DNA of 40,852 nt from Hyphomicrobiales bacterium (GTDB lineage: Bacteria; Pseudomonadota; Alphaproteobacteria; Rhizobiales; Rhizobiaceae): positions 1 to 40,852 of the forward strand of contig JAKDNM010000019.1 in the NCBI GenBank assembly GCA_030456445.1, written 5' to 3'. The notes below the pieces were generated by a model. The model saw only the letters and a program-made list of their open reading frames with translations. It was not told the DNA's origin and made no database searches. Position 1 is the first letter of the stretch; every line of letters starts with the position of its first letter. The position numbers and the translations under genes were made by a program. Shown here in pieces: positions 25,016 to 32,957 of this stretch.

Positions 25016-26515
25016 TCAGCGCCAGTCGCGGCAGACATATTTGACCTCGGTGAAGGCCTCCATGCCGAGCCGCGCGCCCTCGCGGCCGAGGCCGGATTGC
25101 TTCATGCCGCCGAAGGGAATGGGCGCGCCGGTGACCTTGGTTCGGTTGACCGCCACCATGCCGTATTGCAGCGCCCGGCTGGCGCGGTAGATGCGCCGCG
25201 GATCGTTGGTGTGCAGATAGGCGACGAGACCGTATTCGGTATCGTTGGCGCGCTTCAGCACCTCTTCCTCGCTGTCGAACGGGGCGATCGCCGCGACCGG
25301 TCCGAACGTCTCCTCATGCATGATGAGCGCGTCCGCCGATACGTCGGTCAGCACGGTCGGCTCGAAGAAGAGCGGGCCGGCGGCGTGTCCCTTGCCGCCG
25401 GTGAGGCAGCGCGCGCCTTTTGCCAGCGCGTCTTGGACCTGCTCGCGCTGCTTGGCGACCGCGCGTTCGTTCATCAGCGGACCGATATCGGGATCGTCCA
25501 TGCCCGGCCCGACGCTAAGCTTTGCCGCCGCCTCGGCGAAGCGCGTCGAGAAGGCGTCGTAAACCGGCCGTTCGACGAAGAAGCGGTTGGCGCCGAGGCA
25601 ATCCTGGCCGCTGGTTGCGAATTTCGCCTTGACCGCCTCCTCGACCGCCTGGTCGAGATCGGCGTCGGCGAAAACGATGAAGGGGGCAAGTCCGCCGAGT
25701 TCCAGAACCAGTCTTTTCACCGTCTCTGCCGACTGGCGGAAGAGCAGCCGTCCGATCTCGGTGGAGCCGGTGAAGGAAAGGACGCGCACGCGCTCGTCCT
25801 CCGTCCATGGCTTGACGATCTCGGCTGCGTGGCCGGTGACGATGTTGAAGACGCCGCGCGGCATGCCGGCGCGCTCGGCCAGAAGTGCGAGTGCCGTCGC
25901 CGAGAAGGGCGTTTCGACGGAGGGGTGCGCGACGCATGTGCAGCCGGCGGCAAGCGCGGCGGCGGCCTTGCGCGTCAGCATCGCGGCGGGGAAGTTCCAT
26001 GGCGTGATGAGCGCGGCGACGCCCGCCGGCTCCCGCCACAACTCCACTTCCGCGTCGGGCAGGTGCGACGTGACGCTCTCGATATTCGCGCGCCTCGCCT
26101 CCTCGGCATAGAATTCGACGAAGGAGGCGGCGTAGTCGATCTCGCCGCGCGCCTCCGAGATCGGCTTGCCCTGTTCGAGCGTCATGATCCGCGCCAGGTC
26201 TTCGCGTGCATCCGAAATCAGCGTGAACCATTTGCGCAGGATGGCCGAGCGATCCTGCGGCAACAATCCGGCCCAGCCCGGAAAGGCGGCGGAGGCGGCA
26301 TCGACGGCCGCTCTAGATTCCGCGGCGGAGAGTGCCGGGATCGAGCCGATCACGGAACCCGTCGCGGGATCGGTGACGGCGATCGCGGCGTGGCCGGCGG
26401 CATCGATGCCGATCCGTTGGCCGTCGATGAAGGAGGCGGCGCAGAACAGTTCGGTGTCGGCCAGATCGCCGCCCGGACCGGGAATCCTGTCTCTCAAGCT
26501 TGCTGTTTTCGCCAT
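25016..26515 (-). CDS. doeC: Aldehyde dehydrogenase, aspartate-semialdehyde type (DoeC-like)
   Basis: A 499-residue NAD(P)-dependent aldehyde dehydrogenase of the succinate-semialdehyde dehydrogenase group. Seen are TPWNFPAAMLTRK, FTGSTEIGR, the general-base Glu in LELGGLAPFIVF, and the catalytic Cys306 in FATSGQDCLGANR. In ectoine catabolism this enzyme (DoeC/Ssd) oxidises L-aspartate semialdehyde to aspartate; a generic annotation would be succinate-semialdehyde dehydrogenase. It lies between the AsnC regulator and doeD on one strand. Confidence 0.82.
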   Translation of the reverse strand: MAKTASLRDRIPGPGGDLADTELFCAASFIDGQRIGIDAAGHAAIAVTDPATGSVIGSIPALSAAESRAAVDAASAAFPGWAGLLPQDRSAILRKWFTLISDAREDLARIMTLEQGKPISEARGEIDYAASFVEFYAEEARRANIESVTSHLPDAEVELWREPAGVAALITPWNFPAAMLTRKAAAALAAGCTCVAHPSVETPFSATALALLAERAGMPRGVFNIVTGHAAEIVKPWTEDERVRVLSFTGSTEIGRLLFRQSAETVKRLVLELGGLAPFIVFADADLDQAVEEAVKAKFATSGQDCLGANRFFVERPVYDAFSTRFAEAAAKLSVGPGMDDPDIGPLMNERAVAKQREQVQDALAKGARCLTGGKGHAAGPLFFEPTVLTDVSADALIMHEETFGPVAAIAPFDSEEEVLKRANDTEYGLVAYLHTNDPRRIYRASRALQYGMVAVNRTKVTGAPIPFGGMKQSGLGREGARLGMEAFTEVKYVCRDWR

Positions 26516-26690
26516 GGCGGATTGTCGTGAGGGTTGAATTTCCTTGCCGTCACAATAGCGGGACGCAAGGAGAGGCGTTCGCCAAACTCGGCTGCGAAAA
26601 CCGATGGATGAACTGTTTCCGGCAGGGGCGCCGAAAGGATCGTCTATGCGAGAGCGAGTTTCGTCTGGTCCTCGCCAGAAAAAACGCGCT

Positions 26691-27251
26691 CTACGGCTGG
26701 ACGAGCAGGCTGACCGGCATCGGCTCGTTCTTCACGGCCGAAGTGACGACATAGGAATAATAGCGGCGGATGCCGATCTGGTCGCCCAGCATCTTTTCGA
26801 TCAGCATCTGATAGTCGGTCAGGTTGCGCACGACCACCTTGCACAGATAGTCGATGCCGCCGCCGACCGCCCAGCATTCGACGATTTCGGGGATGCGCCG
26901 GACGGCCTGTTCGAAGTGGGAGAAATCCTCCCTGCGATGGCTCTCCAGTTCGATCTCCACGAACACGATAGCCACCGGTCCGAACGCTTTCAGCGAGACT
27001 TGCGCACCATAGCTCTCGATGATGCCGGCTTCCTCCAGCCGGCGCAGCCGCTCCCAGCACGGCGTAGCCGACAGGTTGACGCGCTCGGCGAGCGCCGCCT
27101 TGGGAATTCTTCCTTCACGCTGCAGGATGGCGAGAATCTTGATGTCCCGCGCATCGAGTCTCGGTGTCTCGGATCTGGTTTTGGTCAAGCCGGTCCGGGC
27201 CCCTCTCGATAGAAGGGGCGATTTTAGAACGTCGACGGTGGTCGCGTCCAT
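26691..27251 (-). CDS. doeX: Lrp/AsnC-family regulator of the ectoine locus (DoeX-like)
   Basis: A 186-residue regulator. The winged helix-turn-helix is clear (LDARDIKILAILQREGRIPKAALAERVNLSATPCWERLRRLEEAGII, with normal spacing), and the C-terminal RAM ligand domain includes VECWAVGGGIDYLCKVVV. The first ~21 residues look atypical and include an inverted repeat (27199-27219). An in-frame TTG at 27188 would give a 165-residue protein nearer family length. It sits between ehuA and doeC, all leftward, the place held by doeX/asnC genes in other ectoine clusters. By analogy with those, it would regulate catabolism in response to a pathway intermediate. Confidence 0.87.
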   Translation of the reverse strand: MDATTVDVLKSPLLSRGARTGLTKTRSETPRLDARDIKILAILQREGRIPKAALAERVNLSATPCWERLRRLEEAGIIESYGAQVSLKAFGPVAIVFVEIELESHRREDFSHFEQAVRRIPEIVECWAVGGGIDYLCKVVVRNLTDYQMLIEKMLGDQIGIRRYYSYVVTSAVKNEPMPVSLLVQP

Positions 27252-27359
27252 ATTCCCCGCCGATATTTTACCGCAACCAGCAATGCGCGGGCGCTTTTCT
27301 CGCTCACGATCAGGCAGGAAACGCTCCTGCGGCCCGCTTTTATAGTCCTCGATCGATTG

Positions 27360-28133
27360 TCAGCCTTCCAGCACGGCCTTGAGGAACTCGCGCGTCCGCT
27401 CCTCCTTCGGGTTGGTGAATATCTCTTCGGGCGTGCCCTGCTCCCTGATCCGGCCGCGGTCGAAGAAGCAGATACGGTCCGAGACCTCGCGAGCGAAGCG
27501 CATTTCGTGCGTCACCAGAAGCATGGTCAAATCGTGCTCGGCCGCCAGGCTGCCGATGACGTTCAAGACCTCGCCCACCAGTTCCGGATCGAGCGCCGAG
27601 GTCGGCTCGTCGAAGAGCATGATCTTCGGCCGCATGGCGAGCGCGCGCGCGATGCCGACGCGCTGCTGCTGGCCACCGGAGAGCTGCGAGGGGAATTTAT
27701 GTGCGTGCTCGGTCAGGCCGACCATCTTGAGGAGTTGTTCCGCCCGGTCGCGTGCTTCCGCTTTCGGCAGTTTCAGGACGTTGACCGGAGCTTCCGTGAT
27801 GTTGCGCATCACGCTCATATGGGGGAAGAGGTTGAACTGTTGGAACACCATGCCGAGCTTGGAGCGCATCTTCTTCAGATGCGCCTCCGATGCCGGCTTG
27901 AGGCTGCCGTTCTTCTCTTCGTGCCAGAGCGGTTCGCCGTCGACATGGATGATGCCGCTCGAGATTTCCTCCAGCGTCATCAGGATGCGCAGCACGGTCG
28001 ACTTGCCGGAACCCGAAGGCCCGATGATGGTGACCTTCTCGCCGGGCTTCACGTCGAAATCCAGCTCGTCCAGCACGACATGGGAGCCGTACTTCTTCAC
28101 CACCTTCTCGAACTTGATGATCGGCTCGGTCAT
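27360..28133 (-). CDS. ehuA: Ectoine/hydroxyectoine ABC transporter ATP-binding protein
   Basis: A 257-residue polar-amino-acid-type ABC ATPase. Walker [10 protein letters not shown] is at 38-46, the Q-loop [13 protein letters not shown] near 97, the signature LSGGQQQR at 151-158, Walker B IMLFDEP ending at E176, and an H-loop in LLVTHEM. It would power ectoine uptake with EhuB, EhuC and EhuD. Its start overlaps the ehuD stop by 4 bases (ATGA). The gene order ehuB-C-D-A differs from the ehuABCD order of S. meliloti. The substrate is inferred from the adjoining catabolic genes. Confidence 0.9.
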   Translation of the reverse strand: MTEPIIKFEKVVKKYGSHVVLDELDFDVKPGEKVTIIGPSGSGKSTVLRILMTLEEISSGIIHVDGEPLWHEEKNGSLKPASEAHLKKMRSKLGMVFQQFNLFPHMSVMRNITEAPVNVLKLPKAEARDRAEQLLKMVGLTEHAHKFPSQLSGGQQQRVGIARALAMRPKIMLFDEPTSALDPELVGEVLNVIGSLAAEHDLTMLLVTHEMRFAREVSDRICFFDRGRIREQGTPEEIFTNPKEERTREFLKAVLEG

Positions 28134-28825
28134 TTGAGCGGTATCCCGGTTTTCGGAAGCTTCATGTCGACATAGCGGACGACCCCTGAGCAGACGATCG
28201 TCAGGATCAGATAGATCCCGCCCACCATCGTCAGCGGCACCATGTAGTCGAATGTCTGGTCGCCGATGATCTTGGCTACGCCGAGCATCTCCAGCACCGT
28301 CACCACCGAAAGCACCGGCACGTCCTTCATGATGGACACGAGGTAATTGCCGAATGCGGGCACGACGCGCGGAATCGCCTGCGGCAGGATGATGTGGGTG
28401 AAGGTATGCAAGGGGGAGAAATCAAGCGCGCGGGCCGCTTCGCTCTGGCCTTTCGGGACGGCTTCTATGCCGGCGCGGTAGACCTCTGCCGTATAGGCGC
28501 TGTATTGCACGCCAAGCGCCAGGCAGCCGGTCAGGAAGGCCGGCAGGATGACGCCGTGATCGGCAAGCACATAGTAGAGGAAGAAGAGCTGGACGAGGAG
28601 CGGCGTGTCGCGGAAAAACTCCGTGATGAAAGTCGCCGGCCATGAAATGAAGCGCGAGGGCGCGCCTTTCAGAACGGCGAAGATCAGGCCAAGCACCATG
28701 GCGACGGCGAAGCCCGCGATCGAGGCCTCGATCGTCACCAACAACCCCATCAGCAGGATGGGCAGGATGGAAATGGCGAAAGCGAGTTCGCCGTGCGAGG
28801 TGTCCCATGTAAAACCGAACAGCAT
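28130..28825 (-). CDS. ehuD: Ectoine/hydroxyectoine ABC transporter permease
   Basis: A 231-residue inner-membrane permease of the His/Glu/Gln (HisM-like) group. Several hydrophobic helices are seen, with [16 protein letters not shown] after the second and the ATPase-contact EAA loop [19 protein letters not shown]...[14 protein letters not shown]. It pairs with the EhuC permease; its stop overlaps the ehuA start, and its own start is 3 bases after the ehuC stop. Confidence 0.9.
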   Translation of the reverse strand: MLFGFTWDTSHGELAFAISILPILLMGLLVTIEASIAGFAVAMVLGLIFAVLKGAPSRFISWPATFITEFFRDTPLLVQLFFLYYVLADHGVILPAFLTGCLALGVQYSAYTAEVYRAGIEAVPKGQSEAARALDFSPLHTFTHIILPQAIPRVVPAFGNYLVSIMKDVPVLSVVTVLEMLGVAKIIGDQTFDYMVPLTMVGGIYLILTIVCSGVVRYVDMKLPKTGIPLK

Positions 28826-28828
28826 GGG

Positions 28829-29500
28829 CTAATGTCCTACCGTGCGCCAGCGCCCGACGGCGCGTTCGAGCAGGCGCATCAGCCCGGCAACGACGAGCGC
28901 CATGCCGAAATACATGAACAGGATCATCGTGTAGACGGTCGTGCTGTCCTGCGTGAAATTACGAATGCGCTCGGCAGCGAAGGCAAGGTCGCCCAGGCTG
29001 ATCAGCGAGGCGAGCGCCGTATCCTTCAAATTCTGCACCGCCAGATTGCCGAAGGCCGGCATCATTTCGGGGATGGCCTGCGGCAGCGCGATGCGCCAGA
29101 GCGCCTGGCGCGACGAGAAATTGAGCGCCTTTGCGGCCTCGTACTGGCTGTAGCGGACGGACTGGATGGCGCCGCGCACCACCTCCGCCCCGTAGGCGCC
29201 GATATTGAGGCCAAGAGCCAGCACGCCGGCGGCGACCGGCGGCAGGCGCAAATTGATGCCGATGGCGTCGCCGGCGATGGGCAGCGCGAAATAGAGCCAG
29301 AAAAGCTGGACCAGAAGCGAGGTGCCGCGGAAAATCTCGATATAGGCGACGGAAAAGCCCTTGATCGCCCAGTTGGACGAAAGCTTGCCGATGCCGAAGG
29401 CGAAGGCGCAGATCGCACCGAGAATGGTCGAGTAGACGGTGAGTTGGACCGTGATCCACGCACCCTGCATCAGCGGCTTGACGTATTCACTCCATTCCAT
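28829..29500 (-). CDS. ehuC: Ectoine/hydroxyectoine ABC transporter permease
   Basis: A 223-residue inner-membrane permease of the same group as its neighbour: IEIFRGTSLLVQLFWLYFALP and the EAA loop VVRGAIQSVRYSQYEAAKAL...LPQAIPEMMPAFGN. It is tightly linked to ehuD (3-base gap). It is separated from ehuB by a 197-base gap with two hairpins, so the permeases may be expressed at a lower level than the binding protein. Confidence 0.9.
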   Translation of the reverse strand: MEWSEYVKPLMQGAWITVQLTVYSTILGAICAFAFGIGKLSSNWAIKGFSVAYIEIFRGTSLLVQLFWLYFALPIAGDAIGINLRLPPVAAGVLALGLNIGAYGAEVVRGAIQSVRYSQYEAAKALNFSSRQALWRIALPQAIPEMMPAFGNLAVQNLKDTALASLISLGDLAFAAERIRNFTQDSTTVYTMILFMYFGMALVVAGLMRLLERAVGRWRTVGH

Positions 29501-29596
29501 CGGTGAATCTTCCCCTGTTCACCAGGATAAGGAACCGAACGCCGTGGCGCGAGGCGGCAATCGGTTGATGAGCTGTTGCCAGCTTCCTTGGGTGTT

Positions 29597-29616
29597 AGCC
29601 GCGCGCCTGCGCGGCT
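29597..29616 (-). repeat. Hairpin in the ehuB-ehuC gap
   Basis: AGCCGCGC (29597-29604) pairs perfectly with GCGCGGCT (29609-29616) around a 4-base loop. It lies about 80 bases after the ehuB stop on the transcribed strand and lacks a T-tract, so it may be an mRNA-stabilising or processing hairpin. Confidence 0.45.
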
Positions 29617-29658
29617 TCACCATTGGTCGGCCTGCTATTGGGCAACCCCCTCTGGGAA

Positions 29659-29686
29659 AGGGCGGCGCGGATATCCGTGCCGCCCT
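29659..29686 (-). terminator. Strong hairpin after ehuB (attenuator or partial terminator)
   Basis: AGGGCGGCGCGGAT (29659-29672) is inverted as ATCCGTGCCGCCCT (29673-29686), 14 pairs with one G-U when read on the transcribed strand, only 11 bases beyond the ehuB stop. Only a TTT run follows. Such hairpins after binding-protein genes commonly raise binding-protein mRNA over downstream permease mRNA. Confidence 0.7.
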
Positions 29687-29697
29687 CCCATAATCGC

Positions 29698-30582
29698 TTA
29701 TTTTTCGGAGCAGAGTTCCTTGGTCGTCTTCTCGGAAGCCCCTTTGATGTCTTCCGGCGTGAAGCCGTATCCGACTAGGATCTTCTTCCACGCGTCGGTC
29801 TTCTTGAACTTCACCAGCGCTTCGTTGAACTTGTCGCGCAAATTGGCGGAGTCCTTGTTGAAGTTGAAGCCGCCCCAGCTCCGCGCTTCCTTGCCGTCGA
29901 TCACCGGGTCTACGAAGCCGGGCGCGAGCTGGACCTTGTCGCTTTTCTTGGCCAGTTCGCTGGCCGTCAGGCCGGTCGCCGCATAGGCGTCGGCGCGACC
30001 GGTCGAAACGGTGGAGATGGCATCGGCGTTGGAGGCGATGGTGACGATGTTGCTCTCCGGCACGCCGAGCTTCTGCATCATGTTGAGCTGGTCTGCGCCG
30101 GCCATGACGGCGACCTTCAGTCCGTCCTTCTTGAAGTCGGAATAGGTATGGAGACCCTTCGGGTCGCCTTTGACGACAAGCAGGCCCTCGCCATAGGAAG
30201 TGTTGGGCTCGGTGTAGGCAACCTTCTGGCAGCGCTCCGGACGGATGGCCATCTCGGATGCAGTCAGGTCGAAGCGGTTGGCCTGCAGGCCGGGGATGAG
30301 CGAGGAGAAGTTCGTCACCACCCACTGGATGCTCTCGGGCTTCATGCCGAGTTCCTCGACGACGGCCCTGGCCACGTCCGGGCCGGCGCCTTTGGCTTCA
30401 CCGCTCGGGTCCATGTAGCCGTAGGGGATCTCGTTGGCGACCGCGATGCGGATATAGCCGCGGTCCTTGATGTCCTTGAGCGTCACCGCGCCGGCGACGC
30501 TTGCCGACATGGCGGCGATAGCGAGCGCACCGACCGTGCCGGCCATCAGTTTATTCAGTGAAAAGCTGGATTTCTTTCCCAT
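29698..30582 (-). CDS. ehuB: Ectoine/hydroxyectoine-binding periplasmic protein
   Basis: A 294-residue family 3 solute-binding protein. A signal peptide (KK...AIAAMSASVAGA) is cut near residue 32. The mature protein begins VTLKDIKDRGYIRIAVANEIPYGY, and motifs such as ANRFDLTASEM and STVSTGRADAYAATGLTASELA are consistent with EhuB. It would deliver ectoine or hydroxyectoine to the EhuCDA importer. GAAGGA stands 8 bases before the ATG. It is the first gene of the leftward ectoine unit. Confidence 0.9.
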   Translation of the reverse strand: MGKKSSFSLNKLMAGTVGALAIAAMSASVAGAVTLKDIKDRGYIRIAVANEIPYGYMDPSGEAKGAGPDVARAVVEELGMKPESIQWVVTNFSSLIPGLQANRFDLTASEMAIRPERCQKVAYTEPNTSYGEGLLVVKGDPKGLHTYSDFKKDGLKVAVMAGADQLNMMQKLGVPESNIVTIASNADAISTVSTGRADAYAATGLTASELAKKSDKVQLAPGFVDPVIDGKEARSWGGFNFNKDSANLRDKFNEALVKFKKTDAWKKILVGYGFTPEDIKGASEKTTKELCSEK

Positions 30583-30956
30583 TTTTCTGTCCTTCCAGAG
30601 GTCTTGCAGAAGATGATATGCCGGCGGCGGCCGGTCTTTCGAACGGGCTGTTCAAGGCGTTCCGATATGCCTGTCGGCCGGAATGAGCGTGAAGTCCGGA
30701 TATTCCCCATATTGTTGTTTTTGTTGCCTCTCAGGGTTGCGGAGAGTGCCCCCCGAGTCGAGGGAGGATGTCTCTTTTTATCGCCCGGCGGACAGGAGGA
30801 TCGGCTGTCCGCTCCGGCCAGATTGGATAGAACCACTACCGTTGCCAAGGCATAGTAACGCAAGCACAATTGGCGGGCAAAACCCCCGGCGGGAAAAATC
30901 CTGGCGCGACCGCGCGTCCAGGATCAACCGCTTCTCCACATGTCCGGACGTTCGTT
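30583..30956. promoter_or_regulatory. Divergent control region between ehuB and eutB
   Basis: A 374-base gap without a convincing gene. It contains direct repeats GATATGCC...GGCCGG at 30615-30634 and 30664-30681 (start-to-start 49 bases), a perfect inverted repeat GCGGACAG/CTGTCCGC at 30788-30795 and 30805-30812, and a hairpin at 30898-30924 in the presumed eutB leader. Both ectoine units should start here. I could not place -35/-10 pairs with confidence. Confidence 0.55.
30898..30924 (+). repeat. Leader hairpin upstream of eutB
   Basis: ATCCTGG (30898-30904) and CGCG (30905-30908) pair with CGCG (30913-30916) and CCAGGAT (30918-30924) across a 4-base loop and one bulge. It ends 32 bases before the eutB ATG. 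It has no T-tract; it may affect mRNA stability or translation. Confidence 0.5.
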
Positions 30957-31931
30957 ATGGCGATAGCGTTCACCGAAATTCTCGCGGCGCGCAAGCGGAT
31001 TGCCGGCCGTGTACTGCGTACGCCGATGCGGCGCTCGCCCGAGCTGGAGCGCATCGGCGGTGTATCCGTCCTGCTCAAATGCGAACATCACCAGACGACC
31101 GGCAGCTTCAAGCTGCGCGGCGCGACAAACGCCGTGCTCTCCTTGTCGGAAGAGGAACATTCGCGCGGGGTCGTCACCTTCTCCACCGGCAATCACGGCC
31201 GCGCGCTTTCCCATGCGGCGATCGCGGCGGGCACGCGCGCGGTCGTATGCATGTCGGCGCTGGTGCCGGATAACAAGGTCGCGGCGATCCGCGCTCTCGG
31301 CGCCGACATCCGCATCGTCGGCAAGAGCCAGGACGAAGCGGAACGCGCCGCCTCGGAACTGGAGAAGGCGGAAGGGCTGAGGCGCGTTTCTCCGATGGAC
31401 GATGCGGCGGTTATCGCCGGGCAGGGTACGCTCGGCATGGAGGTGATGGAGGATGCGCCGGAACTGGAAACCGTCCTCGTGCCGCTTTCCGGCGGTGGGC
31501 TGATTTCCGGCGTGGCGCTGGCCGTGAAGACGCTGAGCCCGAAAACACGCATCATCGGCGTCGGCTCCAAGAGTTGCCCCGCCATGGCCGCCAGCCTCCA
31601 GGCCGGTCACCCCGTCGAGGTGCCGGAGGAGCCATCGCTCGCCGATTCGCTCGGCGGCGGCATCGGGCTGGAAAACCGGCATACGTTCGAGATGACCAAG
31701 CGCTATGTCGACGAATGCGTGCTGGTCGGCGAGGACGACATTGCCGCCGCCATCCGCTTCGCCTACGAGGCGGAAGGCGAGGTGATCGAAGGTGCGGCGG
31801 CGGTCGGTATCGCCGCTTTGCTCGGCGGCTTGGTGAAGCCGGCCGGGCCGGCGGCAATCATCCTCACCGGCAGGAACATCGCGCCCGACCTGCATCGCCG
31901 GATCGTCAACGGCGAAACGCCCAAGCCTTGA
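30957..31931 (+). CDS. eutB: Hydroxyectoine utilisation dehydratase (threonine dehydratase-like)
   Basis: A 324-residue fold-type II PLP enzyme. Schiff-base K52 lies in TTGSFKLRGA, the Asn loop is STGNHGRA, and the PLP-phosphate glycine loop is PLSGGGLISG. Sequence alone says threonine/serine dehydratase; its pairing with eutC and the ectoine hydrolase genes indicates EutB, proposed to act on the hydroxylated diaminobutyrate branch. The ATG at 30957 lacks a strong ribosome site. It is the first gene of the rightward unit. The usual partner gene eutA is not present. Confidence 0.87.
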   Translation: MAIAFTEILAARKRIAGRVLRTPMRRSPELERIGGVSVLLKCEHHQTTGSFKLRGATNAVLSLSEEEHSRGVVTFSTGNHGRALSHAAIAAGTRAVVCMSALVPDNKVAAIRALGADIRIVGKSQDEAERAASELEKAEGLRRVSPMDDAAVIAGQGTLGMEVMEDAPELETVLVPLSGGGLISGVALAVKTLSPKTRIIGVGSKSCPAMAASLQAGHPVEVPEEPSLADSLGGGIGLENRHTFEMTKRYVDECVLVGEDDIAAAIRFAYEAEGEVIEGAAAVGIAALLGGLVKPAGPAAIILTGRNIAPDLHRRIVNGETPKP

Positions 31932-31941
31932 AGAGAGCGCC

Positions 31942-32934
31942 ATGCCCGACGTGACGATCCTGACCGAGAAAGAGTTGCGAAAGCTGGTGCCGCTCGACGC
32001 CGACGCCGTTTCGGTTGTGGAGGAGGCGTTCCGCGCGCTTGCCGGCGGCGCGGTCGTCATGCCGCCGATCCTGAGGCTCGACATCAAGGAGGCCAATGGC
32101 GAGGTGGACGTGAAGACTGCCTATGTGCCGGGGCTGGAAAGCTTTGCCATCAAGATCAGTCCCGGCTTCTTCGACAATCCCAAGATCGGCCTGCCTTCGG
32201 TGAACGGGCTGATGATGCTGCTCTCCGCCAGGACGGGGCTGCTGGAAGCGGCACTTCTCGACAATGGCTATCTCACCGATGTCCGCACCGCAGCCGCCGG
32301 CGCGGTCGCGGCGAAGCATCTGAGCCGCGAGGATTCCGAAACGGCCGCGATCTTCGGTGCCGGCGTGCAGGCCGGGCTCCAGCTCGAGGCGCTGCTTCTC
32401 GTGCGCCCGATCCGCCACGCCCGCATCTGGGCGCGCGATATGGCGAAGGCTGAAGCCGCCGCCGCCGATCTGCAAAACCGCCTCGGCATCGAAATTATGG
32501 CTGTCACCGATCCCGAAAAGGCGGTTATCGGGGCCGATATCGTCGTCACCACGACCCCGGCGACTTCGCCGATCCTCGAAGCCGGCTGGATTTCTGCCGG
32601 TCAGCACGTCACCGCCATGGGCTCCGACGCCGAGCACAAGAACGAGATCGACCCGATGCTGGTCGGCAAGGCGGACCGTTACGTTGCAGACCGCCTGTCG
32701 CAGACGCGCATCCTGGGCGAACTGCACCACGCCATCGCCGCCGGCCTCGCCGATGCGGAAGCCGACTTTCCCGAACTCGGCGCCGTCATCGCCGGCAAAG
32801 CGGCGGGTCGCACACGCGACAGCGATATCACCTTCGCCGACCTCACCGGCACCGGCGTGCAGGACACCGCGATCGCCACGCTCGCCCGCCGCCGCGCCGT
32901 AGAGCTTGGTGCCGGCCAGAATTTTTCTTCCTGA
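31942..32934 (+). CDS. eutC: Ornithine cyclodeaminase family protein EutC
   Basis: A 330-residue member of the ornithine cyclodeaminase/mu-crystallin family. The substrate-binding N-terminal half includes ILRLDIKEANGEVDVKTAYVPG and FAIKISPGFFDN; the NAD Rossmann part starts at AIFGAGVQAGLQLEAL, with TTTPATSPIL and MGSDAEHKNEIDP after it. In ectoine clusters this is EutC, assumed to act with EutB on hydroxyectoine-derived intermediates. It starts 10 bases after the eutB stop and ends 23 bases before doeA. Confidence 0.87.
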   Translation: MPDVTILTEKELRKLVPLDADAVSVVEEAFRALAGGAVVMPPILRLDIKEANGEVDVKTAYVPGLESFAIKISPGFFDNPKIGLPSVNGLMMLLSARTGLLEAALLDNGYLTDVRTAAAGAVAAKHLSREDSETAAIFGAGVQAGLQLEALLLVRPIRHARIWARDMAKAEAAAADLQNRLGIEIMAVTDPEKAVIGADIVVTTTPATSPILEAGWISAGQHVTAMGSDAEHKNEIDPMLVGKADRYVADRLSQTRILGELHHAIAAGLADAEADFPELGAVIAGKAAGRTRDSDITFADLTGTGVQDTAIATLARRRAVELGAGQNFSS

Positions 32935-32957
32935 TCTCTCCAATGGAACCAGCAAAG

